From Himantopus leucocephalus (taxonomy: Eukaryota; Chordata; Aves; Charadriiformes; Recurvirostridae), in the NCBI GenBank assembly GCA_003993805.1, contig RSEF01000001.1, positions 77,942,745 to 78,006,744 of the forward strand: a stretch of 64,000 bases of DNA, read 5' to 3'. A program made the translations under genes and the position numbers. Positions 26,701-41,700 of the stretch are shown here, piece after piece. The notes beneath the pieces are model-generated. The model was not told the origin of the DNA. It worked only from the letters and a program-made list of their open reading frames with translations, and ran no database searches. Within the stretch, counting starts at the first letter, position 1. Every line of letters starts with the position of its first letter.

Positions 26701-29700
26701 TTATGCAGTCACCAAAAAAAAATTTTTTTCAAAACTATTTTAGATGTGGTTTTATGTTTTCTCTTTTCTATAATGTAGATGTGCTCCTCTTCTACGCACA
26801 TGTGTGCAAACAAAAAAGAGAGAAAGACGATTATGACTATTGTTCATTTGGCACCAGTCCTACAAGTTTTCCTAGTACAAGTGAACCTACTGGGCTCAAT
26901 AAGAGTATTTGCTTGATTAAAAATTTATGCGACTTATTGGAGAAATGCTTATGATGTAGTGATATGATATAGCAATACAAGCTTTTTCCCTCATAAAACA
27001 GGGAGCTCTTACTGTGAATCTATTTTATATACCAGATAGTACTTGTGTGGAGGTGATACTGCGGAGGCCGGTGCGTGTTTCCATCAGTGCTGTAATTGTG
27101 GCTCCCCAGGAAACGCTTCCACTGACTCTCGTTAGTGCACGAGGCCCGTGCAACAATTCTGCATGGTCACTCCTGCCACGGCTTCATAAACGAAAGGACT
27201 CGCAGAATGACTTGTGAGTGTTTGTTTAGCACTGTAAGTGATCACTTAGAGGGTTATTACCATGCCTCCCTTTCTTCTGGAAGATGGCTCTCCTCTTCTT
27301 CCTAAGCCTGTCTAAAATAATTAGTTCAGGGGTAGAGGTCGGGCACAAGGAGCCAGAATTTTGCTTAACTCTAAATGCTACAGTCTCTCACTGAAACTTC
27401 ACGATGTTGCAAATGCTGTGGGGGGAAAAAAAAATCACCATAGGGATAAAACTTAGGGGAGGGGGGTGTTCCTGGTCTTCAAATCAGTGGGGTTTAGATC
27501 ACCTTCTATAAAAGCAGTAAGTACACTATTCATAAACTTGATTTGTGATTCTCCTTCCCTTTTTTTTTTCCAATGTTCTCGGTAGATGATGAATTTGACA
27601 GAAAACTCAGATATGGTCCAGTTCCTATTCTATGTACAATTAGTTAATTAAATATGATAAATCACAAAATTTTAAATAGAATTCTTTTGCCCAACATAAA
27701 ATAATATTTTGTAACTATTTTTTTTTAATCAAAATGATATGATAGTGGTACCTATAGTTTTCCATACGTAAGCTTAGTTCTTGGTAGAAAAAAAACATCA
27801 TTCTAAGGATAACGTGCTATATCTAATTTCAACTAATGTCTGTTCCAGGAAGCATTTTACTTGAGCTGTCTGCAAAAATTCAGTGATTCTGAAACAGCCA
27901 TTTACACCATTGAAAAAAATTCAGCTGCAAATGTGAATTTCTGTCCTGCACTTTCTGAAGTATTGACTGATTCTTGAATTTTAGGTCTGCTCATAGATGC
28001 CATGATTATGTAACTAAATGAAAGTATTATTGGGTGTCATATGAAACCCTTCTTTGTTGGACAACCATTTGGAATCAAAATAAGCTGAAAATAAGCATCT
28101 GTTTTGGAAATAAATAGAAAATATGGAAGCCTATGGAACTGTAGAGCAATGATCTACAGAAAATATCTGTAACTGCAATATGCTGCATATTATTACTCCA
28201 GACTACGGGGGTTTTTTTCTTCCTACATTTTATAATCTATGAATTGAGATAGCTTAGATAATTAACATACCCTTTAATTATTTTTAAGAGTAGAGGAATT
28301 TAATAGGCCTGTGGGAACACTCTAAATAAAAATAAAAAATGCTAAGTAAAGGCTAGTTAACAAGCAGGCTTTTTTATTAGGAAAAAGCACTTCTCCCTGG
28401 TATCAGACATTTGTTACATTTTTGCATAGTTTTTTTTTTTTTTCTAGACAGACTGTTACAGTGTGGTAACACAGGGTCTGATCCAGGAAATAAATGTGGA
28501 TATGATTCATCCCTCTGAAGTGTGCAATCTTTTCTTCATAAAACTAAGGAATATTCAACACTATGAAAACTTGCACGTCTAGGAATATTGACACACAATA
28601 TTGGCAAAATACTCCTAATAGGAATATACTGTATCAGTATAATAAAACAGTCTCCCCTGAGTGGAAAACCCATATTTGTACAAACATGGGTTGTAGAAGT
28701 ATTACTCTCTTTATACTACCAGTTTTTTTGGTCAGTGCAGTCAGAAATAGCACCTCTTACCCCTACGGGTTTGCCAGCAGATACGTGGGGCATCCATTGC
28801 AGAATTTGTGGCCACTATCTGTACGAGTAATCCCTCGATAAATTCAGGTCAATTTGATACTTGTAAATGAATAGTGGGAAAATCCTTTAACGGAACTTTT
28901 GGGCAGAGTCACAGAGACACCTGGCTTGTGTGGGGCAGCAGGTGACGAAATCCCTGTCGAGTGGTGGTTGCACGCAGACCGCATCTACCTGTACTCTGCT
29001 AGAGGACTGCTGGGTCTAGCGGGTAGACTGGGCTTGTGCGTGCTATTGCCGCGGCATTCATTTGCAGGGCTCGCCGTCTGTCCTGCCGTGCAGAGCTGGC
29101 CTTGGGTGTACTTCATATCTGATGCTGTAACTGATTGTTCCAAAATGTCTCCCTGCCCTCTGATTAATACTTGCTGCAGCTTCAATTAAAACGTAGCATG
29201 AAGAGCTTTGGCCTTATTATTTTCCTCTTTACGTGAATGTCTGCAAGGAGGATAATTTTCATTTTTTTTAATCAAAATCAACTCAAGTTACCCTCTCATA
29301 CTAAAATGAACCACATCAAACTTAAGAGCTTGGGGCTAGATTTCCAAAGAATTTGGATATTTGGACTCTTCAAATTTTGACTGTCTGTATCTCAAAATCC
29401 TGAGTAATACCCCAAAAGTCCTAAGGCCAACTTATATGACAAATTTTTTATTCAAGAGATGCAGAATAACCGATGCTGTGTGGGGGTAAGCACTTCTGCA
29501 GTTCAGGCCTTCTCCAGCTGGTCGCGTACTGCCTGGGTCTACGTGTATACTGGGTCCGGTAGGGTTGCCAGTAATTTTAAACAGTAATATTCCTTGTAAT
29601 CTTTCTTACCGCATTCATGAGTGAGCTTTTGGTGGGCTCCTTTCTAAGAGGTCCTGTCCTCATCCCCTCCCTTACAGTTCTTACATCTTGTAGCTGGCTA

Positions 29701-32700
29701 TAAAGAGAGAAAGACTCCTCCATTGCTTCATCTACCATTGCATCATCCTTGGTAAGGACTTTAAACTCACATCTTAAGCCACCAAGAAGCTGCTGTGATA
29801 GCAGCATCGCTTCCTGTTGTCTTGCTGTAGGTAGCAGACGGAGGGAGAGAGCTCAGTTGTCAACTGCTTCTGCTAATGAGGGGTTGCGTGTTCTTCCCTG
29901 TTAGCTTTGCCCAGAGACATGTGTGTGACTCGCTCTGTGATGTCGTGATAATCCCACCAGCTGTATGGCTGTCTTGTCCACATCATGGAGACTTGACTGA
30001 GGTACATTTACATTTGCGAGAAAACTCTTCCCATCTAACTTCATGGGGGACAGGAAATGCAGGGTAGACCACATGTCAATGGAAGGTGCCCTAAAGTGGT
30101 CTTGGTGTCCATGACAAATATTTCTTTAACTCCTCAGTAATGGCGGTAACTAGCTGAGTGGAATCATTGGAAACCCGTCACTACAGTTTACATAAAGTCT
30201 CATTTCTGAAATGTAACTGGAGTTAGGAAAAAAATGAACTCCAATGGAAGATGAGACTTGAAACATGGGTGGAATCGTGAATTTGGTCGGGGTCTACACA
30301 AAAATATATCAAGTGAGAGCGATATACAGCAAGGAATGGACCTGGCAGAAATGGAAAAGCCTGAGGTAGTAGAGAAAGGTAGCAATAAAAGAAATAGCAA
30401 TAAGAATGAGGGAAAATGAATAGAATGAGGTAGAAACAGAGGAAGACTAAGGGTTGAACAGTTGTAAGGAGGAAGAAACAAAAGATCTGCAGTCCAGGTT
30501 AGCATTTTATCTAATGGCCTGTGTTTTGCTGGTAGAAACAAGATGGAAAAGGCTGAGGTGGGCATCTCTGTTATTTTTACTACTTCCTGTTTTTCTAGTT
30601 GTAGTTTAGAATATCGGAGCAGGGATATACATGCGATCCTCTGCTTAACTGTGATTCAGTGTAGTCGCCAGCAATGGCATGGAGCAGTAGTAGCTCCTTT
30701 TTGGTTTGACAGCATCTAAAATCTTCTCTGCAGCAACACAAAGGCCTCCAAAAGGTGCAGGAAAATAGAGAGTACTCCCACAATGTCGCCAGACTTCTCT
30801 CGCTTTAAGGTTACGGGGAGGTGGGGGATGTGTGGGAGTGTGTGTCTGTCACATATTTTTCAGCTACCTGTTGGAGCAACAGCAGCTGGTACGGGTGCCG
30901 GGATGGATCTGACTGGGCTCTGCTGCTTCTGTGGCAGAGGATGTTTCCCCAGGGAGGGGAAGATGTACTCACAAACTCAGGGTGACCTCAGTTTTGGAGG
31001 AAGGGCATGAAAATGCCTACAGCCAACCGTGTCTCTCTTCCCAAGGGTGCCTTCTCCCACATTGCTCGCTTGTTTGTTTATATTCAAGCATCACTTTAGC
31101 TTTTAAAAATGAACCCCCCGCTGCTTGCATGGCAGAGTGTACTTGCTTCCAGAAACACATGCGGAGATGTATGCACTAGCCACGTATACGCAGTGCCACA
31201 GGGAGAGCAAAGGGGCTGCTGTGCTGGGCAGAGTACATTAAATATTGTGACTGATTCAGAACTGCCTCTTCCCCCTCACTCAAACCGTTGCAGTAACACA
31301 CCTCCTTAACTTCATCAGCCTCTTGTTACCTTGCATCACCCCTGAAGCAAGGCAGCCCTGGAATATCACAGAAATAGTCCAGAGCAGGATAAATTTACCT
31401 GCTCCCACGCCTAGGTGGAACAGGATCGCTTCATTCACACTTTTCCCCGCTCTTATCGCTCCCCATCTCTTAAGCTTGTCTGTGCTTGCAGCAGTGCCTG
31501 CTGCGCTGTCTGCGGCTGACCGCCGCAACAGGCAGGCAAGGGATAAGCTGTAATATCAGCCCATCTTCAGTGGCTCAGAGTCATAACGGCAGTAGAAACC
31601 AAACAAAATTCCCATTTCCCCTTCTCCAGAGCGATACCTGGGAACACTGGATTTGCCGTACTGTTTTAATCCGACATATCTGGTATCCGGCAACAGGCGC
31701 AGGGGAAGCAGTTTCAGAGGGAGGGCGGCAAAATAGTGCGAGCCAACTTTTGCCGAGCTATTCGGGATTTGCTGGGGTTAGGGATATTGCAGTTAGAGGA
31801 GGATTTCATCCTGATCTCTGCGGTTATCTGTTGTCATGCCAGAGATGTAATTTGATGACCCCCATTTAAAAATATGTGATAGTCAGTGTGTAATACAATA
31901 TATACAATATATGTGACCTACAGCTAGATGCTGTTTCTCATGTAATAATTTTTATTGATGCTGTTGAGATTTTTTCTCTGCTACTCTCTCTTCATATTTT
32001 TATCAAAAAAGCCATACTAAAGCTGTAGATAGATATTTTTCACAGAAAGTTCTCCAACTTTCAGAGGGGAAAATGGGTTTATGCAAAGAAGTGGCAAATG
32101 TGGTGGAGGGATGGGTTACTTTTATTCTGAAAAACAAAAGCCATCTCAGGTTTTTAGTGCAATTTCAAAGTAAATATGGAAGTATTACCCATATAATGCC
32201 TTGCAGTCTCTCTCCAATGTTTCTTCCTCTAAACCATGTTATCATACTATGCCCTGACTTTGTGCCGTCCTTTTTTTAGATCTAAATAAGTAGTATATGA
32301 AGAGATATAAGGTCTGGATTTGACAGTCCTACTATAGGGCGTGCTTTCTTATCATCATATAACAACATATACTGTTTACAAGGAATTTTACTCATGCTTT
32401 TGAAATGTCCTCCTAAGTATTTGACTGTGACTGTCTGAGTTTCAGAGGCTGACTGCTCCCATCCTGCTGCGTTTCCTCCTCAGCTTGAATTGCACCTCGG
32501 TACAGTTCAGGAGGCCCCCTGTTCTACATAAATAACAGATAAATTGACAAGGCAACCTTGACCACATTGTGGCTGCCTCTCCTGACGGTACAGGAAAATA
32601 AGAACTGCCCTTTTTTAAAGCAGATGCAGGCTGGGGACCACGGGGCAGGAACTGTTGAGTTGTAATCCTAGACGGGATTAAATCCCAGCCTCTCTCTGTC

Positions 32701-35700
32701 ACCTTGATCAAACTGCTGATGAGGGGGATTTTCAGGGGTGTAAAAGACGGTTAGGCATCCCTCTGCGATTGAAAAGCTGGGGAGTTCACCATTTTATGGC
32801 CCTTTGTGCGCCGAGTCCCCCTGCCCTAGTGTCTCTCGCCCTCGGGCGAAGGCCAGTGCCCTCCCCGTCCCACTGGCCGGTAGCACCCGGGAGGTACTGG
32901 AGGCCAACATGCCGCTGAACAAAGAATTAATTCTTCTAATTGCTCCCCTTGAACTGAGAGAGAGCCCCCGTCTGTTTTTTTACGGAGGGGAGAGGAAGGC
33001 GGGTGGTGGAAGGGGAGCCGGCAAGGCGTCCCTCCGACAGCCGGGCACCTTCGCTACTTGTAGGAAAGCCGGGGAGCGGCAATTAGCCGGCACGGGCAGC
33101 GCTCTTAAGGGGCGCGGGCTCCACTCCTGTAATACATCCCTTCCTTAATGCGACTTGATGTAGATGGAGCGGGGGCCCATCAGGTGTGAAAAGCCCTGCT
33201 GCTGCTGGCTTGGAGTGGCCTCCAGACAGCGATTTGGCGGCGTCAATCTAGTCATGCTTGATTTGGACACTTAACGCGGTAAAGCAGGATCCCTCTCCCC
33301 CCGATCAACTTCTCAATTAGCAAGCTGCCTCCTGTAACGGCCTTGTTTCACAATCCCTCCGGGCCGCTTCAGGGGTCATTAGGGTGAGAAAACTCTAGCG
33401 CGAGCTCCGGCGAAGGCGAGGGGAGCTGAGAGATTTCCTAAATACATATAACCCTTTTTCAAGTTGTTTGCTTTCATGGGATTGATTCGTGGCACATTAA
33501 GAAGCTTAAAGCTTCAGTATCTTCTTTAAACTGCCCACCTTATCGCCTTCACAGCTGACAGTTTCCTGACAGGCGGCGTGTAAGCAGAGATAACTAGTAG
33601 GTTAGTACACATATATATATTATATACGAATATTATATACGCCGCTTGGTATTTTCTGCTTAAAAAGGGGGCGGGGGGGAGCTTTTTTGTAGTCTTTGTG
33701 GTTTTGGTTAAAGAGCAGTGACTGTGAGCAGTCGCTAATTTTAACGGCAGATCTGGAGAGGTGTACAGGGGGTGCCGATACCCAGCTGCAGTCAGCGTAA
33801 AACAATAAATAGGCAAATTTATGTCCTCGTCTCCCAAATTTCTTTCCTTTCTTTATTAGGGAGCAAACTATTGTTACATTAAATATTCAAACTACACAAA
33901 ATCTCAAGGGCTTTCCTTTCCCACAATGTGTTACCAGTATTCATGCATATGAAGAATAGTAACCCATATACAAACGGCACCTTTTTTAATGAGCAATATA
34001 TGTCAACATGACACCTTCTTATGAAATGCAGCTTTTTAGGTTCTGCCTTTGTGGATGTAATAATTGAGATGTTTCTAATATATGCAGTTACATTACCTGC
34101 TCATTGTTTGCGATTTTGTTCCTCTCCTAACTTTATACTGTTTATAATGCTTCTAGCATTTGCCTCAATTCATGCTCAGTTTTATTTAATTAGAAATATA
34201 ATTTTCTGCTACATTAATTATAAATTTGAGTGAGACATTGGCATAGGATTTCCTCAAGCATTCTTTTTAGAAGAGGAACAAAAATCGCAGGGAGTGGGGG
34301 AAGAAACTATAAAACCAGATGCAGGTGTAAAAATGTCGATATCTTAAAACCTAAACAATTTAATAAATACATGAGAGAAAAAACGATTATTTGTGATTAT
34401 TTAATTAATGCATCTTCTTATTTTAGTGCAGTATTTGCCGAAACAACTGGGCTAATGCCAGAAAAATGTCATGGCGATTTGTCTCAGAATCTGACATATT
34501 TTGAAAGCATACTTCTAGAACCAGCCCTAAATATGCTGAAATCTGAGTCTTGAAAACGATATTATTTTTAAATCATCATTCAAATGTTTATATTTTGCTT
34601 GAAATATTTTTCCCCAAAGCTGTAATGTTTTTGTGAACGTGTCGATGATATATAGATATCAGCAATGCATATGCATGCAGAATGCGATGTATATAGTGTA
34701 TGTGCTTCTTCAAAGTACCCTGATGCTTTGATTTGTAACTGTTTAAGGTTTTACTTAAAATTCTGAACACTGCACAGAGCATAGCCATTTCAATGGAATA
34801 CTTCAAATAGTAAGTCCTAAAGGTGACACAACAAAGGAAATACCTTAGATACTGCGGCTTTTATTTATAAAGTAAATGCTCACATAGTCCAATGAAGGAA
34901 AAACTTTACCTGTTTCCATTTCTATAGGAAGAGCAGTTCTATTAAACCATCGCTTTGTTGCAGGAATTTGCAAGCGCATCATATGATTTGTATAAGCAGA
35001 ATGAAATATTTGCATAACATCTAATGGATTGACGCACATCCTTTTTCCTAATTTCTAAGCATTTTGCTTATTGCAAACATTAAAAAAAAAAAATCTTCTT
35101 CCTTACCATGCAGCACTTATCTTACAGTGATTTTTAGAAAGGAGAAATTCCAAAAACAGGACAAGAAATTACTGTATTTTATAGCGGGGAAAACATGACT
35201 CTTTTTCTTATTATTGTCTCCTGTGGAACTATTTTGCTATTTTTATTTTACACGCACGCTTACACACATGCACACGCACGCACATCTAGTTTAGCTCTGC
35301 GAGCAATTTTCCAGAAAGCAGGTGTCTGATAGTCTGAGTACCATATATCTGAATGTCATTCTTGGGCAAATGCTTATGTCAGTGAGTAGCTGCTATAAAT
35401 ACATTTATATTTTTCATAGTAGCTATCATTCAGGGCTCTTAAGGGACTTTTGCACACCAAGCTTCCTGTTGTCCTTTTAATGCAAAGTAAAGATGGGAAA
35501 ATTGAGGTGTAAAAGGGGGATATTTGCACAAGGCCACTTAGCAAGGTAGCGCAGCGACGAGGGATGGAGACTTTTTTTCCCCGCTCTAAACATTGACTTA
35601 TGTTCCCTACCGGCTTTCATCATGAACCTCTTAATGTGATAAAAATGACCGTACCTTGGCATTCCTAGTAGCCCCTTTGATAACCGCTGGGCACAGCACA

Positions 35701-38700
35701 CCTCCTCAGCTCGACAGAACCAGGCTGGCACGAGGGACCAGGGCTCTGCGGAGGTACAGCAATACACCTGCTCGGGGAACGTTGCCAGTTTGGGGCTCAC
35801 GATGCCATGTGGCATCTTCTGTCTGCTATGCGTATGCTCTTTTACAGCTCGCACCATAGCTCTCATTCTCTGCCAGAATCTCCAGGGTGATTCCCACGAG
35901 TGGTGAGGCTTCTGGGCTGGGGTTCACCACCTCGGAAAAAGCAATTCTTCCTACATGTTTGCTGTATTCCTGGGTACATATCCCCTAGCAAAACAAGACG
36001 TGGAAACACGATGAGAACCTTGTGGCTGTACTTCCTACCTAAGCACGTCTTTGCCTACAGCATCATGGCATGAAAGAGCCTGCTAATGATTCTTAAATGT
36101 TCATTACTGTAGATCTTCTCCCAGAATATACTTCTCACCTTGAATGACCCATGTGTTGAATTTTAACTAAGAGAAACCATGATAGTAAGTCTGTCATGAT
36201 GCTGGCTTTTTTTTCCTCTCCAACTCTTAAAAGCCTTTTATTATAGGACTGCTTAAGGCATTCTTCAATTAGCATGTGCTGTATTGTGGCTGGAACAGCT
36301 GTTTACCATTTAATAAAGCATGGCATAATTTATTTTCAGAGTCTAGCAACCGTCTTTGCTATTACACCAGGGGAGAAACACAGTAACAGCATTGTTCGCA
36401 GCACTGATGAAAGAACTATAGACTTTATTATATGACCTCATAGAACTATTAACTTACCCCCCACTTCTATTTCAATATGTATTTACCTGACAGTCTGTGC
36501 ATTGATTTCTTACCCAGAGGTTCTGCGTTCTCAGTCACCTCTGGGGCAAAATGAAAAACGTCTATGTTTTATGTCCCTCACATTAGGCAGCTAATTATAT
36601 ATTTGTACCTTAATTTCCTTCCCTTCCCCCATCTCCAGGGGCAAACTCTGTATGCGCCACTTAGACTTTTTCTCCTTAGTCATTGGAGAAACAATGGAGT
36701 TGTTGGGAAATGGTAGGAGCTTGGCCACTGCTTATCAGGGAGCTTTCTGTTCACTCAGGTCCTTTTCTTCCTAGACCCCTCCTTCCCTTTTTAGCTCCTT
36801 GTGTGTGGGATGAATCTGAAATGCACCTTAGAAGCATCTCTGTTGGGTTCTGCTTCCTCTGCAGCAATGTGGAACTACATGTAGTTGTAGGGCAAGTGAT
36901 AAACTCCCCGCGTCCATGTTGCAGGTGACACTGGTTCCCTCCTAGGAGGGCCTGCAGGTCATCTGCACCACTTGACATCAGTTGCATGGCATTGCCACAA
37001 GGACAGATGGCTGCTGCGTGGAGCAGCATCCCTGTGGCAGGCAAGCATGACTCTCCTGTAGGCACCATAGTGAAGGTCATCCCTGAGGGTCCCTCACCTC
37101 CAGCCCGTCCACGGCAATCTTGTCAAGTTATCACAGAACCATCTTTGAGATCATTCCTTCAGATGAGAAGAAGGAAGAGCGGGTGGTAAATGGAGCTCAG
37201 CGATGCTTTGTCACAGCCAAAAGGTACAGGCACATCATTGAGTGATGTCCATATCGTGCAGTGTGTGGCTGCAAACTAGCTTCCAGATCCAGAAGCAGTG
37301 TAGACGCATCTAAGTGGCAATGCAAGTGGTTAGTTAGCTGGGACATGAACCTAATTAGCTCCAGTGGAGTGCTACACAGACACAGTTGCAACACTTAGCC
37401 AACCCTGAACTGTACCACTATGCTGTGCCAGTTAGATCCACTCCCAGGCTGGGAACCGGCTTGGGATATTGCATTCTTATTCTCATTTGAGTCGGGGCAT
37501 TAAATTTGTTTTTAAGTTGCTCAAGTTTGACAATGAAAATATGTCAGCTGAGTATCTGCAAATTTTTAGATTCAGCCTGTGCATGTAGATGGATTTATAT
37601 GCATGATTTAAAGTAAAGCATGTGTAGAAAGATGAAGTTTATATGGTTGCTTTGTAGAAATGGATGTAATATTGATGTTGACTTTACTGGTAGAAGTTTA
37701 AGGATGTCACGATGCATGAGTGGTGGTGCAAAGCAGAGCCCTGAGTGCATTGGGAGGTCATTTTTAACTTGAATTTATTTCCACAATATCAGGCATAGAT
37801 CATTGCGCGCTGGGCACAATCATCCTTGCTTTTCATCTCAGTCAATGACAGTGGTTAAGGAAAATTTAAAATGAAACAAAATTATAACTTGATTAAAAGC
37901 AGATAGTAAATTAGGCCAGAATAGTCCTTAAAACTGCATTTTAGCTTCAGACTGGAAGTTTGATGATCTGACTGCATGACTGAAGGGACGGGGTAGCAGA
38001 CTGTGACATAAACGATGTAGCTATATTTGCTCCTAAGATGAACAAGGGTTTTTTAAAGTTGTGTGATTTAGGCTTCAGAGTTAACACTCCATTGACCAAA
38101 CAACAAAATTCCCACCTCCCAGAGCTTTTGCAAACTATAGATTTAGAAAAGTGGTATTACATCAATTATGTCTGGTCATGCATCAAATTTTTTGAGTCAA
38201 AACTAAGACTGGTAATACTTACTTGAAATGAAAGCTTAGATTGTTTCACAGAACACAAATAACCTAATTAGGGAAGGATATAGAAGTAAATCTATGTTTT
38301 GTTTTGAATGTCTGGTTTTGAGGTGTTTGAAAATGGAATTCATCCATGTTAACTTTACATAAAGAATTCTTTCATGCAGTCTGCAGAGAAAAAAAGGCTC
38401 AGTTTCTTGAACTTCAGCAGGCACGGGCCAGAGTGTGGCAAATAGTTTGCTCTACACAGATGGAACAAACTGGAAGTCTGCACTGAGGGGAATGGTTCAC
38501 TGACATTAAATTATGATTCACAGTGATGTGGGCAATACATAAAACCCCGGTGCCAAAAGACAAAAAAAACCCTGCATTAACTATTGGACTTAAGTTTACA
38601 TACAATTATTTTCCTCTATGATAGCTGTATGCAGTAGAAAGGTGTGAGAAATAGCAGCTTCACCTGAGAGAGGTTTGCACCTCCCGTCTTCAGCGTGCGG

Positions 38701-41700
38701 ATCATGCTGCAGATACACAAGTGCTAAACGTCACACGCAGCCCAACCAAAGCCAGGTGGGATTACTCACATACCCAGGTTAGCTAAACATGAAAGCAAAA
38801 CACACTCAGACAAGTAGCACGTCACTGTTCTGCAAGGCTATAGCCATGCTTTAGCGTCGCATTTCCATCTGCCCGCGATCCAGCTACCAACTTAAATTTT
38901 TAGTAGCAGAGGCCCTGGAGATGTACCGCAGCTCACTCTCAGCAAAGTGGAGCTGCATTTTCAGGTGGCACACGCTGGGTAGCCTTACAAACAGTGTTAT
39001 GAATATCAGCATACCTCCAACGTCAAGTTAATTCTTCAGTGTCTGAGTTCGCTTTTAAAATAAAACGAAGGGTACTGAGGTGAAAAGTTTTCACTGCTCT
39101 AGTTTGGCAAAACTAACCCTCTTTTCACAGCATTACCAAACAAGGCAAACACTGAATCAGCCTTTGATTTTAGCAGACGTTTAAGCACGCTTCAGCAATT
39201 GTGTTTGAATGCCTTTCTTAACACGCTTAAACTAACTGGACTGTTTTGTCTTTTCTTTTTCTTCATCTTTTTTGCAGTATCTAAAATGGGGAACAAGGTT
39301 TTAAGCTAATTTGGATAGGCATCTAAACCGTGTTATCTAACTGCTCCCATGCACTGACACTTGATTTGACATTCTCTAAAATAATTCAGCATCCAGAGAG
39401 CTGAGCTCTCGCGGAAATCTGGCTGCCTCACCTGCAGCTGGGTAGTGTGGAAGGCTCAGTGCTTGGATCTGTTAAGCATCCTGGTTTACAACTTCATTGT
39501 GTTCCCCTCTTTTCACACCCCAGTTTTGTCAAGAAAAGACTTTAAAAGAGTGGAACTTAGAGAACGATGTATAAGCAGCAAGGAGGATACAGGCGAGAAT
39601 CCAGAACTGTTTCAAAAGTGGCCATTTTCTCCTGTGTCCAGTTTGCTCCCCACCTTTTTCCTTTCTTTCTAAGGAGTCGCCGTTTTACTGGCACCTGCTG
39701 ATTACTAGAGCAGAGTTAATTCAAGCAGAGTCACCAGAATTCTTTTACTGGGTACCAGTGAGTTCAGTCAGGAGGTCTGTAGATGAGCAGGGTGAATGGG
39801 TATTCTCTGCTCTTGTTTCTCCTGTGCTTGTGTGGTTTAACTTCGGTAGGCAAACTGGGGCAGCTTCTCCTCTCCCCTTGGCTGGAAGCATGTTTCATTG
39901 TCAATGAGCGTTTTAGAAAGCTGTTCCAGGGAATGGAGGATGGGTGGGAGTGAGATAAGTTTTCCAGGCATTCATAAGAATGCATGTGGGACAAATTTAC
40001 CCGCTTCCTATTCTCTGCAATTTGACAGGGAGGATTTTCAAAAATATCTTGTGGGAAGTAAGACAATATAGACTATTTAAAGCCAGTAGTACTTGTGTCC
40101 CTAAGTCACTTAGAAGCATCTAAGAAATCTCCACCTAATAATCTAAATAATACTCAGCATGTAAAAATTACAAGTTCTCTAAAACTATGCTTTTCAATGT
40201 GCTTTCTAATCTAGATCCTTAGATAATTTTTTCTCTCTCTCATTAACTTTTAGATTCTTTTATGTGGTTTTATGCTTCTACAAATAGCATCTTATGCTGT
40301 CTGAAATATTTGCTAAGGGCCAAATTCTGCCTTTCAGTGCATACAGCGTGAATTGAAATCCTGAATAATACACAAACCTACTAGGAAAAAAAAGCTGATT
40401 GTCTATTTCAGTAAATGTCTGATTACATTTAAAGCAGTGTGTGTGTATTATTTTGATCCCTCATGCACTGTGAAGAACAGAGGTCTGAAAGTAGCATTTC
40501 AATTTTTTATAGAAACAGTATCTAGCAGGGATATTACAATGTGAAGATTAGGTCTCACCTCCTTGTAACAAATAAATTGAGACCAAAATTAAGTGAGTTG
40601 CCAGGGTCACCCACTCAGTTAGTGGTGAAGGCAAGTTTAGAACCCAGCTCCCATATATATTTTTTCCCTAATGAACCTAGTTAACCCAGTAGTGAGAATG
40701 AGGAGAAAAAATAATTTGAAACCATGTGAAACTATCTGTAATTACTGCGCCACAGGAGAAATTCCATTTAATGTCTGCTTTGTCATTCCTGAATCTCAAG
40801 ATGTTTTTTCTCCTTCGTTTTCCATTGTGCAAACAGACATTTTGTACTCCTACTGGAAACCCAGACGTCTTATCCAAATCATGCAACATTTTAATATAAA
40901 ATTAAAGTAGACAAAAGAGTGCTGTTGGTAGCAAATCAATGGATCTTACAGAGGACGGTTGTCAAACAAGAATAGCAAAAAGGTGCTGCCTGTGGGAGCA
41001 GCTGTAACCAACGACACTAGATCCTAAATCTTGTGAAAGTCCCATGTAATTTGAGAGGGAATTATGGCCCAAATCAGTTTCATCTCGGCACGTATGCCGT
41101 TCTGCCTAACGGTGCAGTTGTGTGATGGGGCATTTCTAAGGTAATGATGAGAACCAGGTGCCCCCTCCTTACTCAGGGCCTCACCCAAAATCAGTAGGAG
41201 TGGATGGAAGTTGATGTTAATGGGGTTAAATTTGGTCCCTCTAGAAAGCACATGCCTCATAAGCATGGTGTCATTTAGTCAAAGTCTCGGCACTTTTGCA
41301 TATCTGTCCACTCTTCCTTTCCTCTCTTTTTCTTCTCTTTCCCCTCCCAGCTTTTTCCCTTTTCTCATCTCTCAGTACTTAACCTTCAGGTTTCTGTTTA
41401 GTAAACCTAAAAAGTAGAATCAATAGCCTGGTGCTTAATCACACTTTTTGCTGCTCAAAATGTCAGGTTTGTGTTTGTTTGTAGAAGGGCTTCTGCATGT
41501 CTTTCATTTTTTAGCTCTCTGCAGGATATTCTGTAGTGGTCAAATCCATTAAGAATGAAAGCTTTTGCTGTGGCTGATTGTTCTAATCTCTGTTGTTGTA
41601 TATATGGTATAAATACAAAATTTCAGTTGTTGGTTCAGAAGGTCAAGAGAAGAGATCCATCCTGGTTCTTTTAAATTTTCTCATTCTTTCTTCCTACATG

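Larger units (their letters stand above)
5756..32749 (+). other. LMO3 intron after coding exon 1, left part
   Basis: This is about 27 kb of AT-rich intronic DNA with no supported gene or RNA. It contains a few low-complexity tracts, one avian CR1 fragment near 25.6 kb, weak MIR-like and L2-like relics, a perfect inverted repeat at 9225-9248 and an imperfect hairpin at 16179-16230. Open frames in this stretch are short, overlap on both strands and encode nothing recognisable. Confidence 0.8.

Noticed and set aside
34021..34553. Two adjacent open frames of 70 and 107 codons in the AT-rich block
   Set aside because: They have no domains, no shared frame and no splice signals. The block looks regulatory or neutral.
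39262..39310. Acceptor-like CATCTTTTTTGCAG followed by a short segment
   Set aside because: The next GT (GTTTTAAG) is a poor donor and no frame would join to the LMO3 exons.
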